A program made the translations under genes and the position numbers. Shown here one piece after another: positions 16,285 through 27,385 of a stretch of DNA of 38,986 nt (positions are counted from its first letter, which is position 1; each line of letters starts with the position of its first letter). The notes below the pieces were generated by a model. The model saw only the letters and a program-made list of their open reading frames with translations, did no database searches and was not told the DNA's origin. Source of the stretch: Azoarcus sp. Lineage in GTDB: Bacteria > Pseudomonadota > Gammaproteobacteria > Burkholderiales > Rhodocyclaceae. The DNA is taken from the NCBI GenBank assembly GCA_031285965.1, contig JAITVD010000075.1, forward strand, positions 1 to 38,986, read 5' to 3'.

Positions 16285-18260
16285 CCTGTATGCCCCCTCT
16301 GCCCGACACGCGCCTCATTGTTTCCGTGATCGTTGTCTGGATGGTCGTCACTGCCTTCTTCATCGGCCTCCGCCCCCGCGTCTTCGGGCACCGGTTTGAC
16401 AACGGGTTTCTCAAGGAGATAAGCGTCAATGACCTGACGCGCGATTGGCGCGGCGGAAACCGCGCCAAAACCGCCGTTTTCCACCATGACCGCCAGCGCG
16501 ATTTTCGGCTGCTCGGCAGGCGCGTAGGCGATGAACCATGAATGGTCGCGCTTGCGCTCATCGCTCTTATCGTATTTCTGGCCCTTGAGCGAATACACCT
16601 GCGCCGTGCCTGTCTTGCCGCCCGCGCGGTACGGCGCGCCGGCAAAAGCCCGAGTGGCGGTTCCGAAGCGGGTGACATCTTCGAGCGCCCGGCGCACCGC
16701 CGCCATGAATTCCGGCTTGCCGGAGACTTCCGAGACCAGTTCGGGCGGAACCTCCTGCCGCTGCCCGTGGCTGTCGATGACCGCCCGGAGCACGCGGGGG
16801 CGCATCCGTTTGCCATCATTGGCAATCGTCGCCATTGCCGATGCCATCTGTATAGGCGTGTAGGCGTTGTAGCCCTGCCCGATGCCGACCGAAATCGTCT
16901 CGCCGCCATACCATTTCTGGTGCTCCCGCCCATATTTGGCGAAACGCTTGCGCTTCCACGCCGTTGAAGGCAGCGACCCTTCCTTTTCATCGGGAATGTC
17001 AATGCCCGTGCGGGAACCCAGTCCAAACTGCCCGATGTAGCTGGCAATGGCATCGATGCCCAAATCATTGGCCAGCACGTAGTAATAGGTATTGCACGAG
17101 ACGACGATAGACTTGTGCAAATCGACCAAGCCGTGCCCGCCTTTCTTGTCGTCCTTGAAGTAGTGCCCGCCATAAGCGAAACCGCCCGAGTCGACCATCT
17201 TCTGCGTCAGCGTCCGCTTGCCCGCGTTCAGCCCCGCAAGCGCCATGAAGGGTTTGAAGGTCGATCCCGGCGGGTAGGCGCTGGAAACGGCGCGGTTGAG
17301 CAAGGGCTTATTGAGCTTCTCCTTTGGGATGCCGACTTCATTCAGCACGTTCCAGTCCTGGCTGGAAATGCCATCCACAAAGAGGTTAGGGTCGAACGTC
17401 GGCATCGACACCAGCGCAAGCACCTCGCCGGTCGACGGGTCAATGGCGACCAGCCCGCCGCGCCGCTCGCCAAAAGCGGCCTCGGCTACTTTCTGCAATT
17501 CGATGGCAATCGACAGTTCAATGTCGCTCCCCGGTGTGGCCGGTTCGCTCTTCAGGCTCCGCACCACCTTGCCGCCCGCCGTGTTCTCGACATGCTCATG
17601 CCCGGTAATCCCATGAAGGTCAGCCTCATAGGTAGCCTCTACGCCGCTTTTGCCGATGTGCATGCTGCCGCGATAGTTGGCTTCTTCGCCACGCTCCTCG
17701 ATTGTTTCGGCGTCACGGTCGCTGATGCGGCTGATATAGCCGATGAGGTGCGAACCCAATGTGCCATTCGGATAGTCACGGAACAGCCGCGCATGCACAT
17801 CGACACCGGGAAAACGGTAACGCTGCCCCATGAAGCGGGCAACTTCCTCATCGCTCAAGCGGGTGCGGATCGGCGCGCTCTCCAAGCGTTTGTTGTCCCG
17901 AAGGAAATTGTAGAAACGCTGTCGGTCTTTTGGGTCGATATCGACGATTCTGGAGAGCGCGCTGATCGTTTTTTCCATATCGACGATCTGCGAAGGCGTG
18001 ATTTCCAGGTTATAGGCAACGAAATTGCGCGCCAGCATCACGCCGTTGCGGTCGAAGATATTTCCGCGCTGGGGCACGATCGGCAACATGGCAATGCGGT
18101 TACCTTCCGCGAGGTCGAGGTAATGGTTGTAGCTGTTAACTTGCAAGGAATAAAGCCTTAATGCCAGCAAGATGCAGCCAAAGAGCACGAACAGGGCGGC
18201 CACGAGCAGGCGTATATAGAAACGCCCCGTATTTCCGTCAGGCTCTTTAAGGGTTTTCAT
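16281..18260 (-). CDS. mrdA: Penicillin-binding protein 2 (transpeptidase)
   Basis: Monofunctional transpeptidase for elongation. N-terminal membrane anchor at about residues 15-38, a pedestal domain, then the transpeptidase domain with catalytic Ser333 in GSTFK (K336), SCN at 388-390 and KTGTAQ starting at 549. The acidic C-terminal tail (last 50 residues, rich in Glu/Asp and His/Asn) extends beyond the catalytic domain. It is located between mreD (17-base gap) and rodA. Length 659 residues, similar to E. coli PBP2 (633). Confidence 0.95.
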   Translation of the reverse strand: MKTLKEPDGNTGRFYIRLLVAALFVLFGCILLALRLYSLQVNSYNHYLDLAEGNRIAMLPIVPQRGNIFDRNGVMLARNFVAYNLEITPSQIVDMEKTISALSRIVDIDPKDRQRFYNFLRDNKRLESAPIRTRLSDEEVARFMGQRYRFPGVDVHARLFRDYPNGTLGSHLIGYISRISDRDAETIEERGEEANYRGSMHIGKSGVEATYEADLHGITGHEHVENTAGGKVVRSLKSEPATPGSDIELSIAIELQKVAEAAFGERRGGLVAIDPSTGEVLALVSMPTFDPNLFVDGISSQDWNVLNEVGIPKEKLNKPLLNRAVSSAYPPGSTFKPFMALAGLNAGKRTLTQKMVDSGGFAYGGHYFKDDKKGGHGLVDLHKSIVVSCNTYYYVLANDLGIDAIASYIGQFGLGSRTGIDIPDEKEGSLPSTAWKRKRFAKYGREHQKWYGGETISVGIGQGYNAYTPIQMASAMATIANDGKRMRPRVLRAVIDSHGQRQEVPPELVSEVSGKPEFMAAVRRALEDVTRFGTATRAFAGAPYRAGGKTGTAQVYSLKGQKYDKSDERKRDHSWFIAYAPAEQPKIALAVMVENGGFGAVSAAPIARQVIDAYLLEKPVVKPVPEDAGAEADEEGSDDHPDNDHGNNEARVGQRGHTG

Positions 18261-18277
18261 CCTGATTTCCGACGTTT

Positions 18278-18799
18278 TCAGATTGGCCGGTTTTCATCCC
18301 GGTCGACAGGCTGAAACTGCGGCAACAGTAGCAAATAGGTCAGCGGCAGCCACAGCGCCGCCCCAACGAAACTGGAGAAGAAATAGTCCCATTCGGGAAA
18401 CTCCCTTCCGCCAAAAATCTGCACGCCGACGATCAGCATTTGCGCCACCAAGAGCATGGGCAGCACATGCAGCGCCTGCAACAGCGCCGGAAACCACATG
18501 ACGCGCCGCGCCAAGCCATTGGCCATGAAAGCCAGCACTACGTAGGCCAAGGCGTGCTCCCCCATTGCCGTGCTCTTGCCAACATCGACCAATATGCCCA
18601 AAAGAAAACCGATGCCCATGCCGATGTACTGCGGCTCGCGGATGCACCAAAAAACAAGCACCAACGCCACCCAATCCGGGATGGCGGCGTTGTAGCCGAA
18701 AGGGACGTAATCGAGCATGAGCGCCGCGAAAAAACTCATGTATACGAACCACGGCTTAGCCGGACGCAACAACCTGTTGGAGCGATTTGTAAATTGCAT
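18278..18799 (-). CDS. mreD: Rod shape-determining membrane protein MreD
   Basis: A 173-residue integral membrane protein of the elongasome with about five hydrophobic segments. It contains the conserved pattern around GFLLGILVDVGKSTAMGEHAL. It begins directly after mreC (2-base gap) and precedes mrdA, the standard order. Its role is scaffolding with MreC in the inner membrane. Confidence 0.93.
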   Translation of the reverse strand: MQFTNRSNRLLRPAKPWFVYMSFFAALMLDYVPFGYNAAIPDWVALVLVFWCIREPQYIGMGIGFLLGILVDVGKSTAMGEHALAYVVLAFMANGLARRVMWFPALLQALHVLPMLLVAQMLIVGVQIFGGREFPEWDYFFSSFVGAALWLPLTYLLLLPQFQPVDRDENRPI

Positions 18800-18801
18800 G
18801 G

Positions 18802-19794
18802 CTAACCCTCTTCCCCAGGCTGGCGCACCGCCTTTGGAGACGCCGGGAAAGGCGGTGGCTCCCCGGTCTCCGGCCTAGGCGGCGGCGGAGGCAATTCCAC
18901 GCGCCCCAAGACCAGCACCCTGACGCTCTTTTCGACCCCGCCCAACGGGCGGCAGGCAATACGGGCGAAAGCGCCCGCTTCACGGTCGACGCTCTCGACT
19001 TCCGCCACGGGAAGCCCTGGCAAAAACATGCCGTCCAGCCCTGAAGTCACCAAAATGTCTTTAGGCTGAATATCCGCGTTGGCGAGCACGAAACGCAATT
19101 CGAGCGAACCCGAGCCGATATCCGACTGGACGACCTGCTGCCAGCGGCTGGGAATATCCTTCAATGAGCGCAGCCCATGCCCTGCGCCAAAAACCACTCC
19201 GCGCAAGCCGCTGCGCACGACCTGCACCGAAATCGCCTGATTGCGGTCTGTGATGAGGGTAACTTCGGCCTGAGTCGGATAAACCCGCGTCACCTGCCCA
19301 AGGACGCCTTCCGCATCGACCACCGCAAGGCCGTGGGCGATGCCCGCATCCTTGCCTTGATCGAGGATGATTTTGCGGGCAGTGGAATCGGGCACGTTGT
19401 AGAGCACTTCCGCCGCCACGCTTTTGACCCGCATTTTCTTGCGCATACCGAGAAGCCCGCGCAGATTGGCGTTTTCCCGCTCCAGTTCATCGAAGCGCAT
19501 CAAACGCTCAATGCCTTCAGACTGGCGCTGATGCAATCTGGCGTTTTCTTCCTGTAAATCCGCCAAACCGGAGAAATGCTCCGTGGCGTTGCCCAGCAGC
19601 TTGACCGGCTCGGACGCAATCGTGAGCATGGGCAAAGTGCCCGTGTGCAGGGATTCGCGCAAACTATCCGTGTAGCGGAAACGCAGGTCAGCCACCAGTA
19701 TCACCAAACAAATGGCGACATAGGCAAGCAAACGAACTTTCGCGGACACGCCGCGCTTGAAAACAGGGCGTGTCTGAAAATCAGAAACAGGCAT
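18802..19794 (-). CDS. mreC: Rod shape-determining protein MreC
   Basis: Inner-membrane anchored periplasmic scaffold that activates PBP2-RodA. One membrane helix near residues 22-42, a coiled-coil segment at about 75-115 (EENARLHQRQSEGIERLMR), then the two beta-barrel domains to about 290. A Pro/Glu-rich tail of about 35 residues follows (PPPPPRPETGEPPPFPASP), which is longer than in many relatives. It lies 66 bases downstream of mreB and overlaps the mreD context closely, so it is in the same transcript. Confidence 0.94.
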   Translation of the reverse strand: MPVSDFQTRPVFKRGVSAKVRLLAYVAICLVILVADLRFRYTDSLRESLHTGTLPMLTIASEPVKLLGNATEHFSGLADLQEENARLHQRQSEGIERLMRFDELERENANLRGLLGMRKKMRVKSVAAEVLYNVPDSTARKIILDQGKDAGIAHGLAVVDAEGVLGQVTRVYPTQAEVTLITDRNQAISVQVVRSGLRGVVFGAGHGLRSLKDIPSRWQQVVQSDIGSGSLELRFVLANADIQPKDILVTSGLDGMFLPGLPVAEVESVDREAGAFARIACRPLGGVEKSVRVLVLGRVELPPPPPRPETGEPPPFPASPKAVRQPGEEG

Positions 19795-19808
19795 CCAGTA
19801 GCTTCCGG

Positions 19809-19846
19809 CGATAGCGGTTATTCAGGGCTGGCAGAACAGGCTATCG
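19809..19846. repeat. Inverted repeat between mreB and mreC
   Basis: CGATAGC (19809-19815) and GCTATCG (19840-19846) are perfect seven-base arms around a 24-base spacer. The element fills most of the 66-base gap and has no T-run. It may be an RNA structure affecting the ratio of MreB to MreC. Confidence 0.4.
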
Positions 19847-19860
19847 GCATTTTCTCAATC

Positions 19861-21000
<1,140 letters not shown>

Positions 21001-21036
21001 CTATATCTCTTCACAGATTCAGCAGGTATTTTCCAC

Positions 21037-21324
21037 ATGCCTCTCTCCAACGAAGAAGTTGCCCGCCTTGCGCGCCTTGCCCGCTTGTCGATACCCGACG
21101 GCAGCGCGGATGCTACACGAAAACAACTTGATAGCATATTTGTATTGATGACGCAGTTGCAATCTGTCGACACCACGGGCATCGAGCCGATGAGCCACCC
21201 GCAGGAGCTGCCCGCCCGCTTGCGCGAAGATGCCGTGACCGAAACAAACCGCCGCGCCACGTTTCAGGCCATTGCCCCACAGGCCGAGGCTGGACTTTAC
21301 CTTGTTCCCAAGGTCATTGAATAG
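21037..21324 (+). CDS. gatC: Asp-tRNA(Asn)/Glu-tRNA(Gln) amidotransferase subunit C
   Basis: Small 95-residue subunit that stabilises the GatA-GatB complex. Its N-terminal [17 protein letters not shown] and C-terminal LYLVPKVIE motifs are characteristic. It opens the gatCAB operon, which converts misacylated Glu-tRNA(Gln) or Asp-tRNA(Asn) to the amide form. A TATGAT at about 20994 might be its -10 element, without a good -35. It is 49 bases upstream of gatA. Confidence 0.94.
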   Translation: MPLSNEEVARLARLARLSIPDGSADATRKQLDSIFVLMTQLQSVDTTGIEPMSHPQELPARLREDAVTETNRRATFQAIAPQAEAGLYLVPKVIE

Positions 21325-21373
21325 CCAAATAGCCCTCTATTGATAACTTTTTCACTTTCCCCATTGCCGCATC

Positions 21374-22876
21374 ATGACCTCCGCGCCATTTTTTGACGCC
21401 CCTGTTTCCGCCTTGCGCCGCGCGCTGGACGAAAAGGACATTTCCAGCGTCGAGCTTGCCAGCCTTTTCCTTGACCGCATCGAAGCGTTCGATTCAGGAC
21501 TGAACGCCTTCATCACCGTCGACCGCGAGCGGGCGCTTGCGGACGCGCGGGCGGCGGATGAACGCATCGCCCGCAAGGGTACCGGGGCGCTTACCGGCAT
21601 TCCGCTTGCCTACAAGGACGTATTCTGCACTGAAGGCATGCTGACCACCTGCGCATCCAAAATGCTGTCCAACTTTGTCAGCCCTTATGACGCACATGCC
21701 GTGACCCTGCTGAAACAGGCCGGCACGGTGAATCTGGGCAAGACCAACATGGACGAATGCGCGATGGGTTCATCGAGCGAGACTTCGTATTACGGTCCGG
21801 TCAAAAATCCGTGGAACCCCGCTCATGTGTCCGGCGGTTCTTCGGGCGGATCGGCGGCAGCGGTCGCGGCGCGGCTTGCCCCGATTGCGGCGGGTTCCGA
21901 CACCGGCGGCTCGGTGCGCCAGCCCGCAGCGTTTTGCGGCATTACCGGCATCAAGGCAACTTATGGGCTTATCAGCCGTTTCGGCATGATCGCCTACGCT
22001 TCCTCTCTCGACCAAGCGGGCGTTTTCGGCGCGTCTGCCAGCGACTGCGCCCTGCTGCTCTCGGCCATGACCGGATTCGATCCACGCGATTCCACCAGCC
22101 TCGACCGTCCAACGGAAAACTACGCCGCTGCCATCGAAGCGCCCTCGCCCAACCCCGCCCGCCCGCTTGACGGCCTCACCATCGGCGTACCGGACGAATT
22201 CTTTTCAGAAGGGCTAGGAGACGAAACACGCGCCGCCATCGAACAGGCGCTCGCGCAGTACCGGGCGCTCGGCGCGTCGACGCGCAAGATCGCCCTGCCC
22301 AATGCGCGGCTAGCGATTCCCGTCTGCTACGTCATCGCAATGGCCGAGGCATCCAGCAACCTTTCCCGCTTCGACGGCGTGCGCTACGGGCATCGCGCCG
22401 CCGAGTATGCCGATCTCGTCGACATGTATTGCAAGAGCCGCAGCGAGGGGTTCGGCGCGGAGGTGCAGCGGCGCATCTTGGCGGGAACTTTCGTTTTGTC
22501 GCATGGCTATTACGATGCCTATTACCTTCAGGCGCAAAAACTGCGGCGGCTGATTACCGAGGATTTCAAACGCGCCTTCGCCGAATGCGACCTGATCGCC
22601 GCCCCCACCGCGCCCGTGACGGCTTGGCCTCTGGGCGCGATGAGCGATGACCCGGTGCAGATGTATCTGGCCGATATTTACACCACGCCCGTCAATCTCG
22701 CCGGGTTGCCGGGGCTTTCCCATCCCTGCGGATTCGACACCGCCGGATTGCCGATCGGATTGCAACTGATTGGCGATTACTTCTCTGAATCGCGTCTGCT
22801 GGCCGCCACCCACCGCTTCCAGCAAGCGACCGACTGGCATCTGCGCCGCCCCGCGATTGCCCGGACGAGCGCCTGA
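21374..22876 (+). CDS. gatA: Asp-tRNA(Asn)/Glu-tRNA(Gln) amidotransferase subunit A
   Basis: Amidase-signature glutaminase that supplies ammonia for tRNA-dependent amidation. The Ser-cisSer-Lys triad is visible: Lys81 in LAYKDVFC, Ser156 in GGSSGGS and Ser180 in [10 protein letters not shown]. The length of 500 residues is normal. It is the second gene of gatCAB and ends 31 bases before the gatB start. Confidence 0.97.
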   Translation: MTSAPFFDAPVSALRRALDEKDISSVELASLFLDRIEAFDSGLNAFITVDRERALADARAADERIARKGTGALTGIPLAYKDVFCTEGMLTTCASKMLSNFVSPYDAHAVTLLKQAGTVNLGKTNMDECAMGSSSETSYYGPVKNPWNPAHVSGGSSGGSAAAVAARLAPIAAGSDTGGSVRQPAAFCGITGIKATYGLISRFGMIAYASSLDQAGVFGASASDCALLLSAMTGFDPRDSTSLDRPTENYAAAIEAPSPNPARPLDGLTIGVPDEFFSEGLGDETRAAIEQALAQYRALGASTRKIALPNARLAIPVCYVIAMAEASSNLSRFDGVRYGHRAAEYADLVDMYCKSRSEGFGAEVQRRILAGTFVLSHGYYDAYYLQAQKLRRLITEDFKRAFAECDLIAAPTAPVTAWPLGAMSDDPVQMYLADIYTTPVNLAGLPGLSHPCGFDTAGLPIGLQLIGDYFSESRLLAATHRFQQATDWHLRRPAIARTSA

Positions 22877-22907
22877 AACGCGCATCCTCGATACAACGGA
22901 TAACACA

Positions 22908-24368
22908 ATGAGCAGATCGGATTGGGAAGTCGTCATTGGGCTGGAAATCCACGCCCAACTCAACACCGCTTCCAAAATTTTCTCCGGGGCAAGCACCGCG
23001 TTCGGCGCGCCGCCCAACGAACAGGCATGCGCCATTGACATCGCGCTACCCGGCACGCTGCCTGTCCTGAACCGGGGCGCGGTCGAGCGCGCCATCCGCT
23101 TCGGGCTGGCGCTGGGCGCACGCGTCGCGCCGAAAAGCGTGTTCGCCCGCAAGAATTATTTTTATCCCGATTTGCCCGGCGGCTACCAAATCAGCCAGTT
23201 TGAACTGCCCGTCGTGCAGGGGGGCGCCATCACGATTTGGGTAGGCGAAGGCGAAAACGCTTACGAAAAATCCGTCCGCCTCACCCGCGCCCATCTCGAA
23301 GAGGATGCGGGCAAGTCGCTGCACGAAGATTTCCACGGCATGAGCGGCATCGACCTGAACCGCGCGGGGATGCCGCTGCTGGAAATCGTCTCCGAGCCAG
23401 ACATGCGCTCTTCCGCCGAAGCCGTTGCCTACGCCCGCGCCCTGCACGCGCTGGTGCGCTGGATCAACATCTGTGATGGCAACATGCAGGAAGGCTCTTT
23501 CCGGTGCGACGCCAACGTCTCGGTACGCAAAAAAGGCACGCAGCCGCTCGGAACGCGGCGTGAAATCAAAAACCTGAATTCTTTCCGTTTCTTGCAGCAG
23601 GCCATCGACTATGAGACGGGCTGGCAAATCGAGACGCTTGAGGACGGGGGGCGCTTTGAGCAATCCACCGTGCTTTTCGACCCGGCCACCGGGCAAACGC
23701 GGATGATGCGCTCCAAAGAGGACGCGCACGACTACCGCTACTTTCCCAACCCCGACCTGCTGCCGCTCGTCATCGAACCGGAATGGATCGAACAGGTCAG
23801 GGCGACCATGCCCGAATTGCCAGCGGCAATGAAATCCCGCTTCGAGCGCGAACTAGGGCTATCCGCCCAAGATGCCAGCGCCCTGACTTCTGCTAAGGAA
23901 GTCGCGGATTACTTTCAGGCCGCCCTTGCCGCCACAGGCGACGTGCACGCAAAACTCTGCGCCAACTGGGTCATGGGGGAACTCGCCGCCCGCCTGAACC
24001 GCGCCAGCCTAGAAATCGCCAGCGCCCCGGTTTCTCCCCCACAACTGGCCGGACTGCTCCTGCGCATTGCCGACGGTTCCATTTCCAATGCCATCGCGCG
24101 CAAGGTATTCGAGGCGCTCTGGAATAACGAAGGCAAGGACGCGGACGACATCATCGAGCGCCAAGGGCTGAAGCAGGTCACGGACAACAGCGCCATTGAA
24201 GCAATGGTCGATGAGGCCATCGCCGCCAACCCCAAATCGGTCGAGGAATTTCGCGCAGGCAAAGAAAAGGCGCTCAACGCCTTGGTCGGGCAAGTCATGA
24301 AAGTGAGCCGGGGCAAGGCCAACCCAGCCCAAGTCAACGAACTCATGCGGCGCAGGCTTGGCATCTGA
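22908..24368 (+). CDS. gatB: Asp-tRNA(Asn)/Glu-tRNA(Gln) amidotransferase subunit B
   Basis: Kinase and tRNA-binding subunit that phosphorylates the misacylated amino acid before amidation. It has the N-terminal [15 protein letters not shown] and the catalytic core [14 protein letters not shown]-like stretch ([14 protein letters not shown]). It also has the helical and YqeY-like tail ending in [19 protein letters not shown]. Length 486 residues. An in-frame ATG at 22770 lies inside gatA. The ATG at 22908 is chosen because the conserved sequence starts there and ACGGA precedes it. Confidence 0.97.
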   Translation: MSRSDWEVVIGLEIHAQLNTASKIFSGASTAFGAPPNEQACAIDIALPGTLPVLNRGAVERAIRFGLALGARVAPKSVFARKNYFYPDLPGGYQISQFELPVVQGGAITIWVGEGENAYEKSVRLTRAHLEEDAGKSLHEDFHGMSGIDLNRAGMPLLEIVSEPDMRSSAEAVAYARALHALVRWINICDGNMQEGSFRCDANVSVRKKGTQPLGTRREIKNLNSFRFLQQAIDYETGWQIETLEDGGRFEQSTVLFDPATGQTRMMRSKEDAHDYRYFPNPDLLPLVIEPEWIEQVRATMPELPAAMKSRFERELGLSAQDASALTSAKEVADYFQAALAATGDVHAKLCANWVMGELAARLNRASLEIASAPVSPPQLAGLLLRIADGSISNAIARKVFEALWNNEGKDADDIIERQGLKQVTDNSAIEAMVDEAIAANPKSVEEFRAGKEKALNALVGQVMKVSRGKANPAQVNELMRRRLGI

Positions 24369-24398
24369 GCGTCTGGGCGCGGTTTTTCGCGCAGGGCA

Positions 24399-24435
24399 TA
24401 ACACGGTCTATAGTCTCCCTAATAAAGCCGTGTTA
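24399..24435. repeat. Inverted repeat between gatB and HIT gene
   Basis: TAACACGG (24399-24406) and CCGTGTTA (24428-24435) are perfect eight-base arms around a 21-base spacer with no T-run. They lie about 30 bases after gatB and 50 before the next gene. Could be an operator or an imperfect terminator. Confidence 0.4.
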
Positions 24436-24484
24436 CCGTGGACGATCTCCGATAGCCCATTATCATCAAACTGATTGTTTTGTC

Positions 24485-24907
24485 ATGGAGTGTCCACTTT
24501 GCGTTGCAGACCGGGATGACCTTATCTGGCAGGACGGCCATTGCCACGTCATCGCGGCCAATGACACCGCCTATCCCGGCTATTTCCGTGTCGTCTGGAA
24601 AGAACACATTGCAGAAATGAGCGATCTGGGCATTTTTGCGCGGCATCATTTCATGGACGTGGTATTTGCTGTCGAAAGCAGCCTGCGTGCCCTGATGAAC
24701 CCTGACAAAATCAATCTCGCCAGCCTCGGAAACCAAGTCCCGCACCTGCATTGGCACGTCATTGCGCGTTTTGCCGACGACCGACATTTTCCAGAATCCA
24801 TCTGGGCGCTTGAGCAGCGCCGCGCCCCTGCCCGCGCCGCGCCCGAGCGCGTTGCCTTGGCAGCCCGGATAGATGCCGAACTTGCCCGGATTTCAATTGC
24901 CCGCTGA
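24485..24907 (+). CDS. HIT family nucleotide hydrolase/transferase-like protein
   Basis: A 140-residue histidine-triad protein. The catalytic HLHWHVI motif (His-x-His-x-His) is at about residues 91-97, preceded by NLASLGNQVP as in bacterial HIT proteins. The N-terminus has a CPLC pair. Family members hydrolyse nucleotide phosphoramidates or dinucleotides; the substrate cannot be told from sequence. No strong ribosome-binding site precedes the ATG. It starts a run of five closely spaced + strand genes leading to ubiE. Confidence 0.9.
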   Translation: MECPLCVADRDDLIWQDGHCHVIAANDTAYPGYFRVVWKEHIAEMSDLGIFARHHFMDVVFAVESSLRALMNPDKINLASLGNQVPHLHWHVIARFADDRHFPESIWALEQRRAPARAAPERVALAARIDAELARISIAR

Positions 24908-24945
24908 TAATTATTGCCAAAAAATATTTTTGCCCCGGAGTTTTC

Positions 24946-26589
24946 ATGGATTATCACAGCCCTGAGCAGTGCTTGGGTTTACTGGAGAACCTGCCGACCG
25001 ACAGCCCCACGGCGCGGTTCTCCGTGCTGGCAGACATTGTCAACAGCCTGCTCGTTGCCCGCCCTCTCCCCGAACAGCACCTCGAAGTTCTGGAAATGGC
25101 GCGACCGCTCATCAACAAAACCCGTGCCAAACTCCCCGGACTGGATGGCGACGAGCCGTTGCCCCCAGACAGTCGGCACAACGCGCTTTTGCTGAAGGTC
25201 ATCAAACTCTGGGACAGCCTTTCGCACTCCTATACCCTCATTGCCGAGCAAGATGCCGGGGTCGGAACCTTGAAAGACCAACGCGCATTGCTGGCGCAGC
25301 GCCGCACCTACTACGCGGGCAAAATTGTTTCCGAGTATTACCGCGCTCACCGCGCCCTGCCCGCCGATCTGTGGCGGCGGGTGCACGAATGCTTCATCGC
25401 CGCCGAACGGGACGGCATCCACGCCATCCGCGTCTCCGATACGCTCAATGTCATCTGGAAAGCGCAAAGCGCACAGGAAGCCTATCTTTCCATCCTGCTG
25501 CTCGATTTGGCCAACGCTTTCGGGCGCAGCGGGCAGGAATGGACATGGATATGCCGCTGGGCGGAGCGTTTCGCGCCTTACTGCACGTTGAGCATGAATA
25601 TCGAAGGGCGCAAGCCCACGACCTATGGGCTGGATTTGACCGCCGACCACGGTTTGCGCCCGCTCGGGCTGCTCGGCGGCAAGGACTCGAAGCCCCGCTA
25701 TTTCGACTGCAACAAGCTGGCGAGCCAAATCCAATCTGTTTTTGCGCAATTCAAGCAGGGCGTCTCGCCCTTCTCGCTCGGGCTTGGGGAAGATTGCAGC
25801 ATCGAGGCCAGCGCCCGCTTGCTGCTGTCGCTCTATCGCCCGTGGGGGCTGGCCTCTGCCGGACGGCGCTTCCCGAGGCGGGGAAGCAGCACAGGCGTGG
25901 TCGAACTGTGCGCCGAATGGCTCGCCATCGGTTTCCATGTCCAAGGCAAGCTGTTCGAGCCGCCCCAGCACAGCAACCACACAACAACCAGCAGCCTCGG
26001 CTATACGCAAGACGACGTGGCGCTCCACGCCTTCGGCAAAAGCGCGGCGGGTGTCGAAACCAATTTGGCCCGGAACGGAAAGCGCAATTTCAGCCATCAG
26101 CGCATCGAGGCCGAGCGCCTAAGCCTAGTCTGCGAGCAATGGAAACTGATTGACCAATCGGTCGGGGGCTTCCGCCTGCGGCAGCGCCCCCATGCTGAGC
26201 GCCTCTCGCACAATCAGCTAGTGGGGCTGCGCCCGCACGACGGCGAATACTTCCTGCTCGGGCAGGTTAGCTGGCTGATGTTCCGCGAAGACGGCTTGCT
26301 CGAAGCAGGCATCCATGTCCTGCCCGGCTTGCCGCAAGTCATCGCCGCCCGCCAGCGCATTGAATCCGACGAACTGCGCGAGCCTTATTCACAGGCTTTC
26401 ATGATTGAAGCCAATGAGGTGCTCCAAATTACCGCCTCGCTCATCTTGCCGGAAGGCTGGTATAAAACAGGCGGCATCATCGAAATTTTCGGCGCGGGGC
26501 GCGAACGGCAAATCAGGATGACTCAGCTTCTGCTCAAAGGCCCGAATTTCGAGCAAGTCGCCTTCACGGAACTTTCGGAACCCGCCTAA
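24946..26589 (+). CDS. Large conserved-looking protein of unknown function, possible PilZ-like C-terminus
   Basis: A 547-residue soluble protein without signal peptide or membrane segments. The N-terminal 250 residues look all-helical (many Leu, Arg and Glu repeats). The C-terminal third contains a beta-rich stretch with [27 protein letters not shown] and [14 protein letters not shown]. This resembles the pattern seen in PilZ-like domains of betaproteobacterial proteins. The resemblance is from memory and weak; the canonical RxxxR ligand motif is not clear. It is packed 38 bases after the HIT gene and 20 bases before ubiE. A role in signalling or envelope function is only a guess. Confidence 0.8.
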   Translation: MDYHSPEQCLGLLENLPTDSPTARFSVLADIVNSLLVARPLPEQHLEVLEMARPLINKTRAKLPGLDGDEPLPPDSRHNALLLKVIKLWDSLSHSYTLIAEQDAGVGTLKDQRALLAQRRTYYAGKIVSEYYRAHRALPADLWRRVHECFIAAERDGIHAIRVSDTLNVIWKAQSAQEAYLSILLLDLANAFGRSGQEWTWICRWAERFAPYCTLSMNIEGRKPTTYGLDLTADHGLRPLGLLGGKDSKPRYFDCNKLASQIQSVFAQFKQGVSPFSLGLGEDCSIEASARLLLSLYRPWGLASAGRRFPRRGSSTGVVELCAEWLAIGFHVQGKLFEPPQHSNHTTTSSLGYTQDDVALHAFGKSAAGVETNLARNGKRNFSHQRIEAERLSLVCEQWKLIDQSVGGFRLRQRPHAERLSHNQLVGLRPHDGEYFLLGQVSWLMFREDGLLEAGIHVLPGLPQVIAARQRIESDELREPYSQAFMIEANEVLQITASLILPEGWYKTGGIIEIFGAGRERQIRMTQLLLKGPNFEQVAFTELSEPA

Positions 26590-26609
26590 ATCCCCATCCA
26601 GCCCTCGCC

Positions 26610-27383
26610 ATGACAGATACTTCCACCGCTCCCGATTCCTCAAGCCCTTCCGGGCAGACCACGCACTTCGGCTTCCAGACCGTCGAGGAGGGGCTTAAAC
26701 AGAAAAAGGTCGCCGAAGTCTTTTCTTCGGTGGCGCAGAAATACGACATCATGAACGACATGATGTCCTTCGGGCTGCACCGCCTATGGAAAGCATTCAC
26801 CATCCGGCTGTCCGGCGTGCGTGAAGGCGACCGCGTGCTCGACGTTGCGGGCGGAACCGCCGACCTGTCGCTCGCCTTCGCCAAACGGGTCGGCGAAAGC
26901 GGCCAAGTCTGGCTGACCGACATCAACCACGACATGCTTTCACGCGGACGGGATCGGCTCATCGACAAAGGGATTTCCCTGCCCATTGCCCAGTGCGACG
27001 CCGAAAAGCTCCCCTTCCCGGAATCCAGCTTCGATTGCGTCACGGTCGCCTTCGGCCTGCGCAACATGACCCACAAAGATATTGCGCTGGCTGAGATGCG
27101 CCGGGTGCTCCGCCCCGGCGGGCGCTTGCTGGTGCTAGAGTTCTCGCAGGTCTGCAAACCGCTCTCCCCGCTCTATGACCTCTATTCGTTCAAACTGCTG
27201 CCTTGGATGGGCGAAAAAGTGGTCGGCGACGCGGACAGCTACCGCTATCTGGCCGAATCCATCCGCAGGCATCCCGCACAGGAAGAACTGAAAACGATGA
27301 TGGAAAAGGCGGGGCTTGCCAAAGTCGATTACTTCAACCTTAGCGCCGGCATCGTTGCCGTCCACCGGGGTTATAGGATTTGA
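26610..27383 (+). CDS. ubiE: Ubiquinone/menaquinone C-methyltransferase UbiE
   Basis: S-adenosylmethionine-dependent C-methyltransferase in quinone biosynthesis. The SAM-binding motif [15 protein letters not shown] and the signature [20 protein letters not shown] are visible, along with [17 protein letters not shown] near the N-terminus and the end ..[10 protein letters not shown]. Length 257 residues. The first 25 residues are a Ser/Thr/Pro-rich extension not seen in E. coli. It is followed within 2 bases by a b-type cytochrome, so quinone synthesis is cotranscribed with an electron-transfer protein. Confidence 0.96.
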   Translation: MTDTSTAPDSSSPSGQTTHFGFQTVEEGLKQKKVAEVFSSVAQKYDIMNDMMSFGLHRLWKAFTIRLSGVREGDRVLDVAGGTADLSLAFAKRVGESGQVWLTDINHDMLSRGRDRLIDKGISLPIAQCDAEKLPFPESSFDCVTVAFGLRNMTHKDIALAEMRRVLRPGGRLLVLEFSQVCKPLSPLYDLYSFKLLPWMGEKVVGDADSYRYLAESIRRHPAQEELKTMMEKAGLAKVDYFNLSAGIVAVHRGYRI

Positions 27384-27385
27384 AA

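Noticed and set aside
17115-18161. 348-codon + strand frame antisense to mrdA
   Set aside because: mrdA on the other strand has all transpeptidase motifs; the antisense frame is a GC-skew artefact.
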